DNA of 64,000 nt from positions 124,001 through 188,000 of the forward strand of contig CAWHPW010000019.1 of the NCBI GenBank assembly GCA_963831385.1, given 5' to 3'. Made by a program: the position numbers and the translations under genes. Under the pieces are notes generated by a model. That model saw nothing but the letters and a program-made list of their open reading frames with translations. It had not been told where the DNA came from and did not search any database. This document shows positions 60,006 through 64,000 of the stretch, piece by piece. Position 1 is the stretch's first letter. Every line of letters begins with the position of its first letter. The DNA is from JACVRX01 sp963831385 (lineage in GTDB: Bacteria > Actinomycetota > Actinomycetes > Jiangellales > Jiangellaceae).

Positions 60006-60515
60006 CTAACCACCGGTCTCGGCCATCTTCTTCTGCGCATCCGCGAGCGCCCCCTTGAGTGCCTGCACATGACGACCCTCCGCCTGGCCGACCACCTTCT
60101 CGATCGCGCGCGTGACCGCGGGTTCCACTGTTTCGGCGACCTCGTGCTGATAGGCCACGATCAGGCCGGCGCCCCCAATGGGGATGGTCTCGCCGGCTGA
60201 CTCCTCGATCTTGCTCCCCGTCTTCTTGTGCAGCACCTTGCCGCCCACCGCACCCAGCGCGGCGCCAACCGCGGTCGCCGCGAGGAGCGGAGGCGCGAAC
60301 AGGCCGACCACGAAGCCGACCGAGGCGAGTCCCGCGGCACCTTTCTCGACCATGTGATCGGTCTGCTCTACCGAGAGGTTTCCCTCGAGGTCCTTGCTGA
60401 CGACGACCGCACCCTCGACGCGCGCGCCACAGTTCAGGACCGCCTCGTAGTCCTCGTGCGCCGCCTCCGTCGAGAGGTAGCCCCCGATCAGCACATCGAT
60501 CGTCTGCTCGCGCAT
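60006..60515 (-). CDS. DUF1269-like glycine-zipper protein
   Basis: A 169-residue protein. Residues 1-55 form a DUF1269-type N-terminus (DVLIGGYLSTEAAHEDYEAVLNCGARVEGAVVVSKDLEGNLSVEQTDHMVEKG). A Gly/Ala-rich membrane hairpin (about 60-95, GLFAPPLLAATAVGAALGAVGGKVL) follows, then an amphipathic C-terminal region. It is probably a membrane-associated stress protein. ATG 60515 is preceded by GGGGCAGGA. It starts 16 bases after the arylsulfatase stop and is probably its operon partner. The gap 59855-60005 holds only a short GCCGAC repeat. Confidence 0.78.
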   Translation of the reverse strand: MREQTIDVLIGGYLSTEAAHEDYEAVLNCGARVEGAVVVSKDLEGNLSVEQTDHMVEKGAAGLASVGFVVGLFAPPLLAATAVGAALGAVGGKVLHKKTGSKIEESAGETIPIGGAGLIVAYQHEVAETVEPAVTRAIEKVVGQAEGRHVQALKGALADAQKKMAETGG

Positions 60516-60531
60516 CTTCCTGCCCCTTCGT

Positions 60532-62940
60532 TCATCCGGCGAGGCCGTGCGCGGACTGGCCGCGATGTGCCTCGGCGTGCAGTAGGAGCTCATCCTCGTC
60601 CGAGAGGTGAGGCTTGAGGTCGAAGACCACCCTCTTCACAGTGCCGGTGAACGCGAACGGTTTCGCGCTCTCGTAGCTCAGGTCGACGACGCCGCCGTTG
60701 TCCCGCCCGATGTCCATTCCCGCATAACCCGAGAACCGGATCGGCACGGTGTGGTCCATCCGGCCCTTCCCGACCGGTCGGCCGTCAATGAACAGGGTCA
60801 CCTCGCCGCCGGTGGCCGGCTTGGGCTCGTCGGCCTCGAACTCCATGCGAACGGTCACCTCGCCGGTTGGAAGGTTTTCCTCGGCGACCTGCTTGAACAC
60901 GAACACGGCCATCATCGAGTAGGTGTGCGTGAGCTTGCCGTCCTTGACGTAGAGGGTGAAGCCACCGAGATGGTCGGCATTCGCCACGATCACGCCTTCG
61001 GCGCCGCCTTCGGGCACGAGGAGATCGGCGGTGATCGCGTACGAATGGTTGTACACCCGCGGAATCATGCCCGGCATCACGTTCTGCACGTCTCCACGGA
61101 ACTCGAACGTCGCCTTTTCAGCGAGGGGCGGCAGGATGCCGAAGAACGTCGAGAATGTCGCGAGCAGCGGCAACACCTTGTATCGCTCGGCCTCCTCCCA
61201 GAAGAGATCCTTGAGTTCCTGGACCTTCTCCGGATGTTTGGCGGCGAGGTCGTTTGCCTGGGTGAAGTCGTCGGGGAGATAGTACAGTTCGGCGGGGTCC
61301 GCGTCCGGGTCCCAGACCCCCGGCGCGTAGGGTGCGAGGGCATTCGGCGTAAGCACCCACGGGATGCGCTCCGTCTTCATCCCGAGCCACCAGCCATCCT
61401 TGTACATGCCGCGGTTGCCGACCGTCTCGAAGTACTGCTGGGTGCGGTGCTCGGGCGCATCGCCGTCGGTCAGCGAGGCGACGAACGAGGAACCGTGCAT
61501 CGGCTCCTGTTCAATACCATCGACGGTCCTCGGTACGGGGATCCCTGCGACCTCGAGGATCGTTGGTGCCACGTCGATCACGTGTCCGAACTGGGAGCGC
61601 AGCTCACCTGCATCGGTGACGCGAGCTGGCCAGTGCAGGACCATGGGATTCCGCGTCCCGCCGAGGTGCGAGGCGACCTGCTTGCCCCACCGGAACGGCG
61701 TGTTCCCCGCCCAGGCCCAGGCAGCCGCGTAGTGCGGCGCCATGATCGACGTGCTCCACGCATCGATCCCGCCATAGCGCTCCGTGAGCTGGAGCTGCAT
61801 CTCGTCGGTGAGCGGGATGCCGTTCTGCATCGTCAGCTCGTTGAACGAACCGGTGACGGTGCCCTCCATGCTCGCGCCGTTGTCGCCCCAGATCCAGATG
61901 ATCAGGGTGTCGTCGAGCTCGCCGAGTTCCTCGATCGCATCGATCACCCGGCCGACGTTGTGGTCGGCATTCTCGGAATACCCGGCGTACACCTCCATCT
62001 GGCGGGCGTAGAAAGGCTTCAGCCTGTCGGGCACGTCCTCCCACGCTGGAAACGCCTCGTCGCGAGGGGTCAGCTCCGCGTCGGCGGGGATGACGCCGAG
62101 CTCCTTCTGACGAGCGAAGGTTTCCTCGCGCAGCCGGTCCCAACCCTGGTCGAACTGGCCCTGGTACCGGTCCGCCCACTCCTTCGCGACGTGATGCGGC
62201 GCGTGGCTGCAACCGGTCGAGTAGTAGACGAAGAACGGCTTGCGAGCATCCTGTGCGCGGACCCCATGCAGCCACTCGACGGTCTTGTCCGCCATGGCGT
62301 CGGGGAAGTAGTACGGGTGCTCCTCGTCATAGAACTCGGCGGCCGTGCCGATGATCTTCTGGTTCTCGGCCAGGACCGGGTCATACTGGCTCGACCCACC
62401 ACCGAGGATCCCGTAGAAGTAGTCGAACCCCCACCCGTTCGGCCACCGGTCGAACGGACCGGCCGGGCCCTGTTGCCCGTCCGGGGTCAAGTGCCACTTG
62501 CCGAACGCTGCTGTGCTGTACCCGTTGTCCCGCAGGATCCGCGGCAGCGGCGCGCAGTCCCTCGGAAGAATCGCCGAGTAGCCCGGGAACCCCCCGGCGA
62601 ACTCGCCGATCGAGCCGAAGCCCACGGCGTGATTGTTCCTGCCGGTGAGAAGCGCCGCGCGCGTTGGAGAGCACAGCGCCGTGACGTGTATCCGGTTGTA
62701 GCGCAGCCCACCCTCGGCCATTCGCGTGAAGTTCGGCGTCTGGATCGGACCGCCGAACGTGCTCGGATTCCCGAACCCCGCGTCGTCGATCAGGACCAGG
62801 AGGACGTTCGGCGCCCCCGCCGGGGGGGATGGATTCCCGATGAGGTTCCAATCCGGTTGCGAGCCGTGGAGCGTTCTGCTGGCAACGCCCGCGAAGGTCT
62901 CTCGGCGTATCGGGAGACTGGTGCGATCGGCTTTACTCAT
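60532..62940 (-). CDS. Arylsulfatase
   Basis: An 802-residue type I sulfatase. The formylglycine cysteine is C90 in CSPTR (with TGR at 99-101), metal ligands D52-D53 are in LIDDAGFG, and GKWHL lies near 158. Further blocks are YSTGCSHAPHH near 256, ENADHNVGRVIDAIEELG near 333 and WGDNGASMEG near 363. The C-terminal 200 residues form an extra beta domain (DLLVPEGGAEGVIVANADHLGGFTLYVKDGKL...) found in large bacterial arylsulfatases. It hydrolyses sulfate esters. No signal peptide is visible. ATG 62940 follows GAAGGAG. No formylglycine-generating enzyme gene is adjacent. Confidence 0.95.
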   Translation of the reverse strand: MSKADRTSLPIRRETFAGVASRTLHGSQPDWNLIGNPSPPAGAPNVLLVLIDDAGFGNPSTFGGPIQTPNFTRMAEGGLRYNRIHVTALCSPTRAALLTGRNNHAVGFGSIGEFAGGFPGYSAILPRDCAPLPRILRDNGYSTAAFGKWHLTPDGQQGPAGPFDRWPNGWGFDYFYGILGGGSSQYDPVLAENQKIIGTAAEFYDEEHPYYFPDAMADKTVEWLHGVRAQDARKPFFVYYSTGCSHAPHHVAKEWADRYQGQFDQGWDRLREETFARQKELGVIPADAELTPRDEAFPAWEDVPDRLKPFYARQMEVYAGYSENADHNVGRVIDAIEELGELDDTLIIWIWGDNGASMEGTVTGSFNELTMQNGIPLTDEMQLQLTERYGGIDAWSTSIMAPHYAAAWAWAGNTPFRWGKQVASHLGGTRNPMVLHWPARVTDAGELRSQFGHVIDVAPTILEVAGIPVPRTVDGIEQEPMHGSSFVASLTDGDAPEHRTQQYFETVGNRGMYKDGWWLGMKTERIPWVLTPNALAPYAPGVWDPDADPAELYYLPDDFTQANDLAAKHPEKVQELKDLFWEEAERYKVLPLLATFSTFFGILPPLAEKATFEFRGDVQNVMPGMIPRVYNHSYAITADLLVPEGGAEGVIVANADHLGGFTLYVKDGKLTHTYSMMAVFVFKQVAEENLPTGEVTVRMEFEADEPKPATGGEVTLFIDGRPVGKGRMDHTVPIRFSGYAGMDIGRDNGGVVDLSYESAKPFAFTGTVKRVVFDLKPHLSDEDELLLHAEAHRGQSAHGLAG

Positions 62941-63351
62941 CGGACTCCTTCTTCGCGCAGTCCCGTTCCGACAGAGCGATGCAGATTAAGAGCTCCAAGT
63001 GCGCGCACTCTAGCGCTGCTCGGCGCGTGAGTGTTCTCACTCTCCAGCCCAGCGTATGAATCAACACGCGCTAAGGAAGCCCGCGAGAGGTCGGGAGCCA
63101 AGGAGTCCGCTGTGCCACGACGCGCCGCCTCACCGTCGAGCGGGTCATGGGCCGAAGCCACCGTCGATGCGTGGTGAGGACGGCGAGGAGGCGGTAAATG
63201 GACGCTGGGAGTGGTCGGCAAACTTGAGGGCTGCGGCGTTGCGACAATTTCGCAGTGCTGATTTTCGTTATGGGATGCCGCCACACGGCTGGTTGGGATG
63301 ACGAGCAGTGGCCGGGATCGGTGAGCTACGGCCATGGCCTTCACGGCGCCG
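62941..63351. other. Intergenic region upstream of arylsulfatase with a small palindrome
   Basis: No gene is recognisable in these 411 bases. GAGTG-TTCT-CACTC at 63029-63042 is a 5+5 dyad about 90-100 bases before the arylsulfatase start and could be an operator for it. Confidence 0.35.
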
Positions 63352-64000
63352 TCACTCGGTCGTGATCTCAGTGGTCTGGAGTGCTTTACCCGGGAGCCGC
63401 CTTGTCGGGAAGAGCCCGAGGAGGGCCACCCACGCGACGGCCACCATGCCGAGCTGCAGGGCCTCGATGCGGGCCTCGGCGTTGGCCGCGACGATGGCCT
63501 CCTGCTCCTCCGGCGGAATCGCTGTTTCGGCGAGGACCGCCTCGAGTTGAGCGTCCGACATGAACTCAACGCCGGCTTCGAGTTCAATGCCGACTCCTTC
63601 TTCCACTGCATCGCTCACAGCGGGTGATTCCTCGACGCCTTGGAGCAGCACCGTGGCAAGCGCCCCGATGACGACCGCACCGATCAGCGCCGTTCCCAGC
63701 GAAGCACCGAGATTCTGTGCGGTGTACTGCAGACCGCCGACCTCGCCGCTGCGCTCGACCGGCTCCGAGGACACGATCACGTTGCCCAGTTGTGAGGCGA
63801 GCAGGCCGAGCCCGGCGCCCAGCAGCAGGAACGGCACGGTGACGATGCCGGCATCGGCTGGGTACTCGCCCAGCAGGAAGGCCAGCAGGAGCGCCGCTCC
63901 GGCAAGCAGGAGCAGGCCGAGCCGGGCGACCCGCCGCGGGCTGGCATTCGGCGCGAAGCGCGGCACCGCGGGCGCGACCACGATGAGCGCGAGTGACAGC
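63352..64000 (-). CDS. MFS transporter, C-terminal fragment (DHA2-like)
   Basis: The last 215 or so residues of a multi-drug-type MFS protein; the 5' end lies beyond base 64000. Visible are about four helices, the segment PFLLLGAGLGLLASQLGNVIVSSEPVERSGEVGGLQYTAQNLGASLGTALIGAVVIGAL typical of DHA2 exporters, an acidic extracytoplasmic loop (VEEGVGIELEAGVEFMSDAQLEAVLAE) and a final helix. Export of drugs or metabolites is the family role. It is co-oriented with the arylsulfatase but 411 bases away. Confidence 0.82.
   Translation of the reverse strand, partial: LSLALIVVAPAVPRFAPNASPRRVARLGLLLLAGAALLLAFLLGEYPADAGIVTVPFLLLGAGLGLLASQLGNVIVSSEPVERSGEVGGLQYTAQNLGASLGTALIGAVVIGALATVLLQGVEESPAVSDAVEEGVGIELEAGVEFMSDAQLEAVLAETAIPPEEQEAIVAANAEARIEALQLGMVAVAWVALLGLFPTRRLPGKALQTTEITTE

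Noticed and set aside
60607..63030. 807-codon open frame on the plus strand
   Set aside because: It is the antisense of the arylsulfatase; composition is Arg/Val/Asp-rich without motifs, as expected for a high-GC shadow frame.

Overview
The window is about 64 kb of high-GC DNA with GTG, ATG and occasional TTG starts, strong Shine-Dalgarno sites mixed with apparently leaderless genes, and many 4-base stop/start overlaps. A mycothiol S-conjugate amidase (Mca), an F420-type LLM oxidoreductase, a DUF2089 regulator and a DUF4307 protein point to a mycothiol- and F420-using actinomycete (Actinomycetia). The genus cannot be fixed from the sequence alone.

Region 1-25 kb is mostly chromosomal core. 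fumC, phoH, a Z-isoprenyl diphosphate synthase, hemolysin III, a DUF255 thioredoxin-fold protein, a small membrane protein, mca, DUF4307, greA, metB, cbs, an SGNH hydrolase and a thiolase follow the order of the M. tuberculosis Rv1098c-Rv1074c neighbourhood. Inserted into that frame are a methyltransferase, a translationally coupled four-gene operon (DUF4097-like protein, DUF2089 regulator, ABC ATPase, ABC-2 permease), ilvA, an MFS exporter, an LLM oxidoreductase, an SDR plus acyl-CoA ligase pair and msrA. Several convergent gene ends carry long inverted repeats.

Region 24.6-38 kb holds housekeeping and accessory genes: DUF4287, Bax-inhibitor-1, a glycosyltransferase/glycogen-debranching pair, a class V PLP enzyme, an MMPL transporter, a TIGR03086 protein, a STAS protein, a duplicated PCD-like/VOC protein, an epimerase and a DUF4389 membrane protein.

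Region 38-46.3 kb is the most interesting unit. A CUT1-type sugar ABC importer (lipoprotein, two permeases) is coupled to a nitrilase-family amidohydrolase. Next to it is a cytoplasmic protein that fuses a GntR winged helix to a complete solute-binding-protein domain, as if the importer's receptor had become its regulator. A dyad lies between this gene and the importer. A decayed 3' remnant of a family 2 glycosidase lies upstream, followed by a divergent psuK-psuG pseudouridine catabolic operon. Its kinase carries its own N-terminal HTH, and a perfect 20-bp palindrome overlaps its start codon.

Region 46.3-47.8 kb is non-coding debris: a tRNA 3'-half-like sequence (a possible attachment site) and three exact 41-bp tandem repeats. 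Beyond it lies an accessory block: GH15 glucoamylase/trehalase, SHOCT protein, Abhydrolase_9 protein, DUF2252, a frameshifted PAP2 phosphatase next to amphi-Trp and diacylglycerol-kinase-like genes, a DyP peroxidase with an uncharacterised tandem-domain partner, a DUF1269-like protein, a large arylsulfatase and the end of an MFS exporter.
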